DNA of 64,000 bases from Bacteroidia bacterium. GTDB lineage: Bacteria; Bacteroidota; Bacteroidia; SpSt-205. Below, one piece after another: positions 1 through 8,146 of this stretch. Below the pieces are notes generated by a model. That model saw only the letters and a program-made list of their open reading frames with translations. It did not search any database and was not told the DNA's origin. The stretch covers positions 523,570 to 587,569 of the forward strand of contig BPGV01000001.1 in NCBI GenBank assembly GCA_026003215.1. Direction: 5' to 3'. Position numbers and translations under genes: made by a program. Position 1 is the first letter of the stretch; each line of letters opens with the position of its first letter.

Positions 1-91
1 CTTAGCTGACCTCCTGCGTGATGAACTGCAAAACATGGGGGTACGCCTCTTAGACTTTCCCGATGAGACCTTGTGGGAAATGCACGAATAA
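1..91 (+). CDS. cysS: Cysteine--tRNA ligase, C-terminal fragment (cut by window start)
   Basis: Codons from base 2 to the TAA at 89-91 read LADLLRDELQNMGVRLLD followed by FPDETLWEMHE. This matches the conserved extreme C-terminus of cysteinyl-tRNA synthetase (ADxxRDxLxxxGIxLxDxxxGTxW), the cytoplasmic enzyme that charges tRNA-Cys. Only the last 29 residues are inside the window, so the catalytic HIGH and KMSKS motifs cannot be checked. The next gene starts 10 bases after the stop on the same strand and is probably cotranscribed. The assignment rests on this short tail only. Confidence 0.72.
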   Translation, partial: LADLLRDELQNMGVRLLDFPDETLWEMHE

Positions 92-101
92 CTAAGCTTT
101 C

Positions 102-1082
102 ATGTCACTCTCGTATCACATAGCCTGTATAGTAGGGATATTTTTGGTGGGGTGCTCCTCGCCTACCCCCTCTGCGTCGCCGTTATCGGCGGCTTCGCTG
201 ACCCTGAACCCCAATCGTCCTACTTTTTCTGCCGATAGCGCGTATGCCTATATTGAAAAGCAGCTTTCGTTTGGCCCCCGTATTCCGGGCACGGCCGCGC
301 ATCGGGCGTGTGGCGATTGGATAGTGGCGGAGCTGCGGCGGTGCGGCGCCCAAGTCGTAGAACAGCAAGGACACTTCAAAGGCACACCCATCCGAAATAT
401 TATTGCCTCGTTTGGGGGGGACTCCCCGGGCAAGCGCATACTGCTTTCGGCCCACTGGGACTCGCGTCCATGGGCGGACCGGGATCCCCATACCCCCCAA
501 GCCCCTGTGCCCGGCGCCAACGATGGGGCCAGCGGCGTCGCCGTCCTCTTAGAGATAGCCCGCCTCCTCAGTCAAAAGCCCCTTCCCTATCCCGTGGATA
601 TCCTCTTTTGGGATGCGGAAGACCTGGGGCGTGAAGGAATAGAAGACTCGTACTGTTTGGGTTCCCAGTTTTGGCTAAGCCGGCCTGAACCTTTTCCCCC
701 TGCTGCCTATGCGTGGGGCATACACCTGGATATGGTGGGGGCAGCGCATTCCACCTTCCTCCAAGAGGGATACAGCCGCCAATATGCCTCAACTCTCGTA
801 GAAAAGCTCTGGCAAGTAGCTCGCCAGCTCGGCTATGGTCAGCTCTTCCCTGCGCTGCCCGGCGACCCTATCATAGATGACCCATACTACCTCTCCAGCC
901 GAGGCGGCATCCCCATGGTGAATATCATCGCCCGAGACCCACTGGGGAAAAACTTTTTCCCGCAGTGGCACACCACCCAAGATGACCTTTCGCACATAGA
1001 CAAAGCCACCCTCCAAGCCGTAGGCGAAACCCTGGTAGCCTTCCTTTACACGTACACCCCTACACACCTCACCGCTCAATAG
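102..1082 (+). CDS. M28-family glutaminyl-peptide cyclotransferase-like lipoprotein
   Basis: The 326-residue protein starts with a lipoprotein signal (lipobox LVGC, acylated Cys18), so it is probably membrane anchored on the periplasmic side. The M28 zinc fold is clear: SAHWDSRPWADRD at about 116-128, GANDGASGVAVLLE at 138-151, FWDAEDLG at 169-176 and QWHTTQDDLSHID at 288-300. Likely zinc ligands are Asp141, Glu173 and His290, the single-zinc set of glutaminyl cyclases rather than of dinuclear aminopeptidases. Such enzymes convert N-terminal glutamine to pyroglutamate. In Bacteroidota, secreted proteins often have N-terminal Gln after signal cleavage, as several proteins here would (AQ at the cleavage site). 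An aminopeptidase role is the alternative. It follows cysS closely. Confidence 0.8.
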   Translation: MSLSYHIACIVGIFLVGCSSPTPSASPLSAASLTLNPNRPTFSADSAYAYIEKQLSFGPRIPGTAAHRACGDWIVAELRRCGAQVVEQQGHFKGTPIRNIIASFGGDSPGKRILLSAHWDSRPWADRDPHTPQAPVPGANDGASGVAVLLEIARLLSQKPLPYPVDILFWDAEDLGREGIEDSYCLGSQFWLSRPEPFPPAAYAWGIHLDMVGAAHSTFLQEGYSRQYASTLVEKLWQVARQLGYGQLFPALPGDPIIDDPYYLSSRGGIPMVNIIARDPLGKNFFPQWHTTQDDLSHIDKATLQAVGETLVAFLYTYTPTHLTAQ

Positions 1083-1127
1083 CCCCTTTTTCCACAGTTT
1101 TTACCCCCCCAGAAAAAAGAAAAAGCC

Positions 1128-1135
1128 TACCTTTG
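1128..1135 (+). promoter_or_regulatory. Bacteroidota -7 element TAnnTTTG
   Basis: Exact TACCTTTG. It ends 3 bases before the ATG at 1139, so transcription should begin at or next to the start codon. This favours ATG 1139 over the in-frame TTG at 1133, which lies inside the box. Confidence 0.65.
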
Positions 1136-1138
1136 GGC

Positions 1139-1957
1139 ATGCAGAGAAGTTTCTGGCTACTCTCTCTGCTACTAAGCTGGGCTTTTGGTACCGACTCGCT
1201 CAAAGTAGCGAGCTCCATACGAATGCTGTATGCCTCCTTAGAAAGCCTTTCTGAGCAGCTGCCCAAAGTATGGTGGGATCGTCAGTGGGTAGGGGCTTGC
1301 AGACCTAAAGATATTCGCTCTATCATAGCTCCCGTACGCATAACCTTACAAAAACCTGAGGAAGGCTTCTACTTTGTGGTGCCTATCCAAGGCGCACTCA
1401 ATTCGGGGTTTGGGTTTCGTCGGGGCTGGCAGTTCCACTTTGGATTAGATATTGACCTTAAGGTAGGCGACACCGTCGTAGCAGCCATGGACGGCGAAGT
1501 GCGTTTAGCTGGCTATGACCCTGGGGGATACGGCTACTTTTGCGTGATAGCCCACCCCAACGGCGTAGAGACCGTCTATGGACACTTTTCTCGGCTATTA
1601 GTCACGCCTGAACAGCTTGTAAAAGCGGGGGACCCCATTGGCTTAGGCGGGAGTACCGGCCGGAGCACAGGCCCCCACCTACACTTCGAACTACGCTTCA
1701 TGGGCGAACCCATAGATGTGAGCGCTTTGATAGACTTCCCCTCCGGCGAGCTTATAGAATCTGAACTCTATATCACTCCCGAGACTTTTGCCCACCTAAG
1801 TACCCTCTCAAGCGCTATGTACCATGTGGTACGCCGGGGCGAGTCGCTTTATACTATTGCCCGGCGGTACGGTGTGACGGTACGCTACCTCTGCGCCCTG
1901 AATGGCCTTTCCACACGGAGCATCCTCCGACCGGGGCAGTACTTGCGCGTCCGATGA
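1139..1957 (+). CDS. M23 peptidoglycan endopeptidase with LysM domain
   Basis: A 272-residue exported protein. Residues 1-17 form a hydrophobic signal peptide. The LytM/M23 zinc peptidase core spans about 80-195: His100 and Asp104 (FHFGLDID), His149 (YGHF) and the HLH pair at 180-182 (GPHLHFEL). This is the full metal and catalytic set. A LysM peptidoglycan-binding domain follows at about 228-272 (YHVVRRGESLYTIARRYGV). The expected role is cleavage of peptide cross-links in the cell wall during growth or division. The start at 1139 is chosen because the promoter box overlaps the alternative upstream TTG. The stop overlaps the start of pth by 4 bases (ATGA), so the two are probably translationally coupled. 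Confidence 0.88.
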   Translation: MQRSFWLLSLLLSWAFGTDSLKVASSIRMLYASLESLSEQLPKVWWDRQWVGACRPKDIRSIIAPVRITLQKPEEGFYFVVPIQGALNSGFGFRRGWQFHFGLDIDLKVGDTVVAAMDGEVRLAGYDPGGYGYFCVIAHPNGVETVYGHFSRLLVTPEQLVKAGDPIGLGGSTGRSTGPHLHFELRFMGEPIDVSALIDFPSGELIESELYITPETFAHLSTLSSAMYHVVRRGESLYTIARRYGVTVRYLCALNGLSTRSILRPGQYLRVR

Positions 1958-2568
1958 AAAAACGGGCGCTCTTCGGGCTGGGTAACCCCGGAGAAACCTA
2001 CCGCCTCACACGACACAACGCCGGCGCCCGTGTCATAGAAGCACTGGCAGCTCACCTGAATGCCCCACTCTTCACCCCACAACGCTACACCCTTTATACC
2101 CAAGTCCAGTGGGCTGGTATCCAATGGCACCTTTTCCTCCCCACTACCTACATGAACCTCAGCGGCGACGCTGTGGCTTTCTGGAAAACCAAACTGGACC
2201 TCTCCTTAGAAGAAATCCTCATAGCAGTGGATGAACTCCAACTCCCCTTAGGGACCCTACGCCTCTCCCCTAAAGGCTCCGCCGGCGGACACAACGGCCT
2301 GGCCCACATCATAGAAAAGCTCGGCACCGAACACTTCCCGCGGCTGCGCATAGGTATAGGCAAAAACTTTCCCAAAGGCAAGCAAGTCGAGTATGTACTC
2401 TCCCCCTTTCCCCCCGAAGAAGAGCGTATATTCCAACATATTTTGCCCAAAGCTGTGGAGTGCCTCATCACCTGGGGGCGCCAAGGACTACCTGCTGCCA
2501 TGAATGCCTGTAATAAGCGTTCCCCTATCCCCAGCCCCTCTCCTGACCCGGACAAGTTTTCCTCTTAA
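1954..2568 (+). CDS. pth: Peptidyl-tRNA hydrolase
   Basis: A 204-residue cytoplasmic enzyme of the bacterial Pth family, which releases peptides from peptidyl-tRNA that drops off ribosomes. Family motifs are present: FGLGNPGETYRLTRHNAG at about 7-24 with catalytic His21, the YMNLSG motif, AVDELQLPLG with the supporting Asp, and GSAGGHNGL. The length is normal with a short Ser/Pro-rich tail. It overlaps the preceding M23 gene by the ATGA motif. The following lipoprotein gene begins 35 bases later behind its own promoter-like sequence. Confidence 0.93.
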   Translation: MKKRALFGLGNPGETYRLTRHNAGARVIEALAAHLNAPLFTPQRYTLYTQVQWAGIQWHLFLPTTYMNLSGDAVAFWKTKLDLSLEEILIAVDELQLPLGTLRLSPKGSAGGHNGLAHIIEKLGTEHFPRLRIGIGKNFPKGKQVEYVLSPFPPEEERIFQHILPKAVECLITWGRQGLPAAMNACNKRSPIPSPSPDPDKFSS

Positions 2569-2603
2569 GCCCATCCGAGGAACTTCCCTTGTATTTTGCG
2601 GCT

Positions 2604-3128
2604 ATGCGCTTCGCTGGGAAGCCCATAGGCGTGCTTTTCTTGACGATACTCGGGATAGGATGCACCCCTAAGTCGCTTCCTAAAACCCGAACGGAAAAAC
2701 CTTCTCCCGCAGCTAAAGTGGTCGAAGTAGCGCGTAGCTATATAGGGGTGCCCTATAAGCTTGGGGGGATGGACCGTAAGGGTATAGATTGTTCGGGCTT
2801 AGTCTGTCGGGTGTATCAAGAAGCTGTGAATCTCCCCTTGCCGCGCACGGCAGATGCCCAAGCCCAGCAAGGGCAGCCTATAAAAGGCAAGCTTCAACCG
2901 GGGGATTTAGTCTTCTTTCAGGAACCCAAAGCTAAGAAAATCACCCATGTGGGCATCGTCTCCCACACCGCAGGAGAAGAAGTGTATTTTATCCATGCTT
3001 CCACTTCAAAGGGTGTGCGCGAAGACCTTCTTAGCGACCCGCACTGGAAGAAGCGCTATGTAGGGGCACGGCGCCTCCTTCGCCCCGACGCAAAAGCTGC
3101 CCTACATACCGGTCAACAGGGAAAGTAA
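2604..3128 (+). CDS. NlpC/P60 family cell-wall peptidase lipoprotein
   Basis: A 174-residue lipoprotein (lipobox LGIGC, Cys20) with one NlpC/P60 domain. The catalytic Cys63 is in GIDCSGLVCRVY, His115 is in THVGIV, and His131 in FIHAS is the third polar residue. LQPGDLVFF is also typical. It probably cleaves D-gamma-glutamyl-diaminopimelate bonds in peptidoglycan stems. ATG 2604 is chosen over an in-frame TTG at 2589 because it gives a normal signal peptide and sits 5 bases after a promoter-like TATTTTG. The last 98 bases overlap the converging Nudix gene on the other strand. Confidence 0.87.
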   Translation: MRFAGKPIGVLFLTILGIGCTPKSLPKTRTEKPSPAAKVVEVARSYIGVPYKLGGMDRKGIDCSGLVCRVYQEAVNLPLPRTADAQAQQGQPIKGKLQPGDLVFFQEPKAKKITHVGIVSHTAGEEVYFIHASTSKGVREDLLSDPHWKKRYVGARRLLRPDAKAALHTGQQGK

Positions 3129-3471
3129 GCCGCATAAAAGCCGCCGGCAACCACAAGAGTCGCTGACGCGACAGCATCGGACGCACTTCGCCTTCTATCC
3201 ACACCCGATAATAAATGGCCAACAAACGCGCTTCCGCATGATAATACGACCGCTGAAAAAAATCCGTAGTGTAGAAATGTTCTACCCGACGAACCTCCAC
3301 CCGTAGCTCTTCCCAAAATTCCCTTTGCAGCGCTCCTATAAGCCCTTCGTGCGGTTCTACGCCTCCACCGGGAAACTTTTGGATCCAGCCGCCTCTAAAA
3401 TACTCTTCTACGACCAACCAACGTCCCCATTCATCCGCCACCAGCCCATACACCCGTACGATCCACCTCAC
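3031..3471 (-). CDS. Nudix hydrolase
   Basis: A 146-residue protein with a complete Nudix box, GGGVEPHEGLIGALQREFWE followed by EL, matching GX5EX7REUXEEXGU, so it should bind divalent metal and hydrolyse a nucleoside-diphosphate-linked substrate. The substrate cannot be read from the sequence. The start is GTG. It overlaps the stop of the upstream M1 aminopeptidase gene as GTGA (3468-3471), which suggests translational coupling. Its 3' end runs 98 bases antisense into the NlpC/P60 gene. The overlapping tail, after the conserved fold, is low in recognisable features. Confidence 0.82.
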   Translation of the reverse strand: MRWIVRVYGLVADEWGRWLVVEEYFRGGWIQKFPGGGVEPHEGLIGALQREFWEELRVEVRRVEHFYTTDFFQRSYYHAEARLLAIYYRVWIEGEVRPMLSRQRLLWLPAAFMRLTFPVDRYVGQLLRRGEGGAVPLHSASSSAGR

Positions 3472-5861
3472 GAGCTACGCTGGTAAAAAGTCGGCGGCTT
3501 GTATTCAAAAAGCGGGGCCAATATAGCTTTTTCGGCCGGGCTCCACGAGTGCTGATTGTAGTATTCTATCAGGGTCTGGCGAAACCGAGTCTGCCCAAGC
3601 CAATACTCTGTCACTTCCCGCGCTACAGCAGCCAAACGCATGTTGGTACTCAGGAGCGCCTCAACAAGGTGCGGCAAGAGCGAAGGCGGGAGCGCATTTA
3701 GCGCTTTCAAAGCCCGCAGTGCATTTTGTCGGGTACGAAACTCAAAGGCGGGACTGGCATAATCTACCAGCTTGTCTATAGCGCCCTTATCGCCATGCAA
3801 GGCCGCCACCTCTAAGTGCTTGATGCGGACATTGTGCCCCACCAGCCCTAAGTCGTTGGCAGTCATGCGCAAGTATTCCGGCACGCGCCGCGGGAAAGCT
3901 TCACTCAGCCGCTCCAAAGCCAACGCCTGCACCACGTACGAAGAGTCTCGTAAGAGGGTCTCCAGATCCGTGCGCAAGGTGGTGGAGAGAGGGTTATGGT
4001 TAGCTATGACAGCAAAACGCACCTGCGGGTGAGGATCCCTTAGCGCTTCTTTGAGGAAGGACTGCGCGGCTGGGTCATTCGCGAGCTGAGCCACAATCTC
4101 CGCTCGCATCGCCCAAAACTGCTCCCGGCGATAGGCGGCTTGAAGCGCCTCCCGTTTTTGCGCCGCCGGCACCCGCCTCAGCGCCAAGAGCGCCTCATAC
4201 CGCGCAAGTATATACGGAGCCTTTTCTAACTGAGCCAAAAGTTCCTCCGTACGTTTCTCAAAAGTCACCTGCTTAAGTATCCATCCCCCAGGGTCAAATA
4301 AGACAAACGCTATAGCCTTTTTCTGCGGGTTAGGCACTTCTACCACTTCCCGCTGGGCAGCTATCCAAGCGCGCACCGTATCATAGCTGCCATCGGTATA
4401 ATGCACCGAAAACACAATCGGCATCCGGAAAAGACCAATACTACTATCCTGTATTTGCTCTACAATAAACTGGGTGTAGGCTTTGCCGCCTTTTTCTATG
4501 GGTTGGTATTGCACGCGGTAATGGGGTTCGCCGCCGCGGTACAGCCACTGCTGGAAAAACCAATCCGGACTGAGCCCCGCAGCATCCTGAAAAGCCTGAT
4601 ATAAATCGTTTGTCTCTACCACGCCATACGGGTGGCTTTTGAGGTAGTGGGTGATGACCTTTTTAAAAACTTGATTCCCAAAGGTATAGCGCATCATGTC
4701 CAGCACAGCCGAACCCTTTTGATAGACTCGGGCATAGCCGGGGTTAGGATGGACGATGGGCAGGTTATCTTTTTGGGCGGCGCTGAGGGCCAGCGTATGT
4801 TCGGTACGGCGTCCCCACGCATACGCATCCTCCCCAAAAAGCTGCCCTACAATAAAGCGCGCGTAGTGCGTGGCAAAGCTCTCTTGCAGCCACAGGTGGG
4901 CAAAGCTGCGCGCCGTCACATAATCGCCAAACCACTGATGGGTAAGCTCATGCGCATTCACCTCTACATAACTTCTATCCAAATACGCCCGCTCATCCAC
5001 GTGAAAAAAGTCGCCAAAAACCGTTGCGGTGGTGTTTTCCATGGCCCCGTAGAGGTAGTCGGCCACGGGCACTTGGGCGTACTTCTCCCAGGGGAAGGGC
5101 ACGCCTAACTCCGCCTCTAACTTCTCTACCATTTCCACCGAATAGCGGTACGTAGGCTCTAAGCAGCACTCCTTCCGGTCGGGGTAATAATATAATAGGA
5201 GGGGCACGCCGCTTTGGGTTTGGCGCCGTTCTATCCCGTACTCGCCGATAGCTATCATGAGCAGGTACAAGCTGTGGGGCTTCTGCATGCGGTAATGCCA
5301 GGTAAGGCTACCGTCGGGGTTGCGCAGCGTATCTATGAAGGTGCCGTTAGAAAGCACCTGATACCGGCTATCAAAGGTGATGAGGGTCTCTGTGATGAGT
5401 TTGTCGTTAGGGTCATCATAGCAGGGGATCCAATGGCGGTGGTCGGTAGCTTGGCCTTGCGTCCAGATTTGTTTGCGGGCGCGGCCGGTCTTATCCTTCC
5501 AGCCGATAAAGTAGATCCCCTTGCGCGGGGTAGCTATGTACCGAATGGTGATAGAGTCGCGCTGACCCATGCGCAGGGGGGAGGGAAACCGCACGATGAG
5601 TTTGTCTCCTTCTGCACGGAAGGGGACTGGGGTGTCCCTATGCCGCACTTCCTCCACCTGGATCTGGACCGCATCTAATACCAAGCTGTCTATGCCGGGG
5701 CGCAAAGGCTCAAACACATGCGTGACCAGGCCATATACGGTTCCTCTCTCCGGAGCGAAGCGCACCTGCAGACGCAAGTGTTGCATATCTACGAGCCGTT
5801 CTCGGGGCGTGAAACCTTGAGCGCTTACTACACCCAAGAGGGCCACCAGAAGCAGACGCAT
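3468..5861 (-). CDS. Exported M1-family metallo-aminopeptidase
   Basis: A 797-residue protein with a signal peptide (about 1-15). The M1 hallmarks are GAMEN at 272-276 (exopeptidase N-terminus recognition), the zinc motif HELTHQW at 304-310 (His304, Glu305, His308) and the third ligand Glu327 in LQESFATHYA. A beta-rich N-terminal domain precedes the peptidase, and the C-terminal half looks like helical HEAT-type repeats. It probably trims peptides in the periplasm or at the cell surface. A -7 box ends 4 bases before the ATG, so the mRNA is probably leaderless. The Nudix gene is coupled downstream. Confidence 0.92.
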   Translation of the reverse strand: MRLLLVALLGVVSAQGFTPRERLVDMQHLRLQVRFAPERGTVYGLVTHVFEPLRPGIDSLVLDAVQIQVEEVRHRDTPVPFRAEGDKLIVRFPSPLRMGQRDSITIRYIATPRKGIYFIGWKDKTGRARKQIWTQGQATDHRHWIPCYDDPNDKLITETLITFDSRYQVLSNGTFIDTLRNPDGSLTWHYRMQKPHSLYLLMIAIGEYGIERRQTQSGVPLLLYYYPDRKECCLEPTYRYSVEMVEKLEAELGVPFPWEKYAQVPVADYLYGAMENTTATVFGDFFHVDERAYLDRSYVEVNAHELTHQWFGDYVTARSFAHLWLQESFATHYARFIVGQLFGEDAYAWGRRTEHTLALSAAQKDNLPIVHPNPGYARVYQKGSAVLDMMRYTFGNQVFKKVITHYLKSHPYGVVETNDLYQAFQDAAGLSPDWFFQQWLYRGGEPHYRVQYQPIEKGGKAYTQFIVEQIQDSSIGLFRMPIVFSVHYTDGSYDTVRAWIAAQREVVEVPNPQKKAIAFVLFDPGGWILKQVTFEKRTEELLAQLEKAPYILARYEALLALRRVPAAQKREALQAAYRREQFWAMRAEIVAQLANDPAAQSFLKEALRDPHPQVRFAVIANHNPLSTTLRTDLETLLRDSSYVVQALALERLSEAFPRRVPEYLRMTANDLGLVGHNVRIKHLEVAALHGDKGAIDKLVDYASPAFEFRTRQNALRALKALNALPPSLLPHLVEALLSTNMRLAAVAREVTEYWLGQTRFRQTLIEYYNQHSWSPAEKAILAPLFEYKPPTFYQRSS

Positions 5862-5865
5862 GGGG

Positions 5866-5873
5866 CAAAGGTA
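5866..5873 (-). promoter_or_regulatory. Bacteroidota -7 element TAnnTTTG
   Basis: Exact TACCTTTG on the minus strand, ending 4 bases before the aminopeptidase ATG at 5861. It lies between that gene and the end of the upstream DUF4476 gene. Confidence 0.65.
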
Positions 5874-5902
5874 GTTTCCCCCAAAAAAAAGCCCTTACGC
5901 CC

Positions 5903-7192
5903 CTACCGCCCGGAAAGCTGCTGGATATACTGAGCCAGCTCCTGCTGGCTGGCCGAGGACATAAACGCCTGATTGACCACGAAGTAGTTTTGCGGGTCGC
6001 AGCAACGGGTATAGGCTTCCTTGGCTATTTGGAGCCGTAAAGGTTCTCCGTAAAAGGTCCGGCACACTTCCCGCACCTGCTCCGCAGAAAGGCAGTTGGT
6101 GGCGATAATCTGCCGAGCTATCTCTAAACGCGTAGGGTCGCTGTACGCATTCTTAAGGGTAGTCAGGGCTTGGCTGAAAGACCCCGCCGGCATACAAGGG
6201 GTACAAGGCCGAGACACGGCCGTACTCGGCTGAGCCCCCGTACTCGGCCATGCGGTACCTGCCTGGCAACGCTGCCGCGCCGGCCGCGTCTGAATGTATT
6301 TTACCAACTCGTCCTTACTACTGGAAAAATCAAACGCCTCATTCACGACGAAGTAGTTAGACAAATCATGCGTGTAATCATACGCAAACTTCGCAAACTC
6401 TAACTTAGAGCTTTCAAAATCAAAAAGCTTCATTATCTCGCGCACGTCCTGAGCTAGGAGGCAGTTTTGGCGAGCGATTTGTTTAGCCATCTCTAAGCGA
6501 GTCTGGTCAAAAGTCTCATTCCGTAAGGTAGCCAGGGCCTGCTGGAAGCTCTCTCGGCTCATGGGCACCGTACAGTTACACGGACCCGAGTAGGTACTGG
6601 TGGAAGGCGGCATCCCTGGAACTGGTGGCACAGGGGTACCTACCGGCGGCTGCGGTGCAGGCGGCGCCGCCACCTGCGTACCCGAACCCGTATTCACTTG
6701 GATGGTAGGGTTGAATACAATAGTGGTATTTTGGTTTTGATTTTGGGTATTTTGCTGTACAGCTCCGCCGCCAGTATTAGCTGGGGGGGTAGGCTGCGCA
6801 GGCGGTGTCGGCTGCGGAGAGGCCGGAGGCGTCGCCGGTTGCGCAGCCGTAGCTGGAGCCGGCTCCTCGCTACGAAGCACCCGATTGTACTGGACAACCT
6901 TGTATCGCCCTTTCTGCTTGCGGATAGCGTAGTATTCTACATATCCGCTCTCTACATAGAAGGTTTTCTTGAGCTGGATGACCCGCCCTTCGGAGGGGTG
7001 GATATAGACAGTACCTTTTTGGGGGCCTTCGTGCAGGTCATGGGCTTCGGCTCGGGTGACAGGCGTCTCCGCTATCCACTCCCCATTCACATACAACCTA
7101 AACGGCTCGCCTGTCTCCGAGACAACAATCAAATCCCCGGTCCCTTGTGCCAATAGAAGGCCTACGGCTACGCCCCAGTACAGCGTCTTCAT
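5903..7192 (-). CDS. Secreted protein with two DUF4476 domains
   Basis: A 429-residue exported protein: signal peptide at about 1-16, an N-terminal beta-rich region (20-105), a Pro/Ala/Gln/Asn-rich linker (about 110-205), then two related helical DUF4476 units at about 213-310 and 335-427. The repeats share SFxQAL, a TRLE(M/I)A segment, CL-AQ(D/E)VRE and a YFVVN(E/Q)AF motif, so they arose by duplication. DUF4476 is common in Bacteroidota and has no established function. It could be a structural or protein-binding surface module. The gene has its own -7 box and diverges from the outer membrane protein gene at 7264. Confidence 0.8.
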   Translation of the reverse strand: MKTLYWGVAVGLLLAQGTGDLIVVSETGEPFRLYVNGEWIAETPVTRAEAHDLHEGPQKGTVYIHPSEGRVIQLKKTFYVESGYVEYYAIRKQKGRYKVVQYNRVLRSEEPAPATAAQPATPPASPQPTPPAQPTPPANTGGGAVQQNTQNQNQNTTIVFNPTIQVNTGSGTQVAAPPAPQPPVGTPVPPVPGMPPSTSTYSGPCNCTVPMSRESFQQALATLRNETFDQTRLEMAKQIARQNCLLAQDVREIMKLFDFESSKLEFAKFAYDYTHDLSNYFVVNEAFDFSSSKDELVKYIQTRPARQRCQAGTAWPSTGAQPSTAVSRPCTPCMPAGSFSQALTTLKNAYSDPTRLEIARQIIATNCLSAEQVREVCRTFYGEPLRLQIAKEAYTRCCDPQNYFVVNQAFMSSASQQELAQYIQQLSGR

Positions 7193-7196
7193 AAGG

Positions 7197-7204
7197 CAAA
7201 AATA
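7197..7204 (-). promoter_or_regulatory. Bacteroidota -7 element TAnnTTTG
   Basis: Exact TATTTTTG on the minus strand, 4 bases before the ATG of the DUF4476 gene. It shares a 71-base divergent intergenic region with the plus-strand box at 7249. Confidence 0.6.
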
Positions 7205-7248
7205 GGCACAAAAACTATGCCAACCTCCAAGGGTTACCCGAGATTATG

Positions 7249-7256
7249 TAAGTTTG
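7249..7256 (+). promoter_or_regulatory. Bacteroidota -7 element TAnnTTTG
   Basis: Exact TAAGTTTG, 7 bases before the ATG at 7264 of the outer membrane barrel gene. Confidence 0.6.
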
Positions 7257-7263
7257 CGGCGAT

Positions 7264-8094
7264 ATGAAGACGCTTCGTCTCGTACTACTGGCCCTCCTAC
7301 TTACGGGATGGGCCTGGGCACAAGAAGGCACTTTTAAGATTGGTGCCGCTGTCCTACCGCAGAACACGTGGCTCCTCAATCAGGACGACTCGGATGCAGG
7401 CCCTGAGCTGGACTATGAGGTCACGTGGGGTTTTGCTGGGGGCCTCACCCTGGGGTACAACTTTACGGACTACCTCGGGGTAGGCTTAGATGTGCTCTAC
7501 TCCAGCCAAGGCCAAAAGTACAAGGGTACCGTTTCGGGGGTGAACTGGACCGCTCAAACCCGCCTAAACTACCTCAAACTCCCCCTCCTCCTGCGCTTCA
7601 ACTCTGACCCAAACTCGCCTGTGCAGTTTAGCTTCTTTGTCGGGCCACAGCTCAACCTCCTCCTGAGCTATACAGACAAGTTCGAGGCATCTAGCTCGGG
7701 TGTTACTTCCACGGTGGAAACCTCGGGGACAACCGTTACCTCTACTTTTGTAACGGGGGGCGTCACCATGACGGATAAAGAAAACCTCACCGCTTCTGCC
7801 TATAAGAAAACTTCCTTGGGAGCGGCCGTAGGGCTGGGCGTAGGGTTCAAGCTCACCGATGAGCTGCTCCTCACCCTGCACTTCCGGGGCGATTATGCCT
7901 TTGGGGATGCCGAAAACAAAGACGCCAAAGTAGATCATACCGCTCATGGAGGCGGCCAAGACCCCTACTGGGAAGTCAAACCCAAGTATGATGTCAGCAC
8001 CGGCGGAGCCCCTGCCGGCTATAAGCGTCCTACCACGTCAGCTATCACTGGCGGGCTAATGTTGGGGATTACCTATAACCTACCTGTACGCTAA
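7264..8094 (+). CDS. Outer membrane beta-barrel protein (PorT-like/OMP_b-brl type)
   Basis: A 276-residue protein with a signal peptide ending near AWAQ (about residue 20), then alternating amphipathic strands rich in Gly, Tyr and Thr typical of small Bacteroidota barrels (GFAGGLTLGYNFTDYLGVGL, LRFNSDPNSPVQFSFFVGP). The C-terminal strand LGITYNLPVR fits a barrel end. A Thr/Ser-rich stretch in the middle is probably an exposed loop. The specific function is unknown. It is a single-gene unit: own promoter, strong terminator at 8121. Confidence 0.75.
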   Translation: MKTLRLVLLALLLTGWAWAQEGTFKIGAAVLPQNTWLLNQDDSDAGPELDYEVTWGFAGGLTLGYNFTDYLGVGLDVLYSSQGQKYKGTVSGVNWTAQTRLNYLKLPLLLRFNSDPNSPVQFSFFVGPQLNLLLSYTDKFEASSSGVTSTVETSGTTVTSTFVTGGVTMTDKENLTASAYKKTSLGAAVGLGVGFKLTDELLLTLHFRGDYAFGDAENKDAKVDHTAHGGGQDPYWEVKPKYDVSTGGAPAGYKRPTTSAITGGLMLGITYNLPVR

Positions 8095-8120
8095 GAAAAC
8101 TATCCACTTAGATAAATAAA

Positions 8121-8142
8121 GGGGGCTGCGGCCCCCTTTTTT
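8121..8142 (+). terminator. Intrinsic terminator between converging genes
   Basis: A perfect 6-bp GC stem (8121-8126 with 8131-8136, loop TGCG) followed by a six-T run. The A-rich sequence just upstream (8113-8120) gives a weaker T-rich tract for the opposite strand, so it may also serve ychF, which ends at 8147. Confidence 0.85.
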
Positions 8143-8146
8143 ATTT

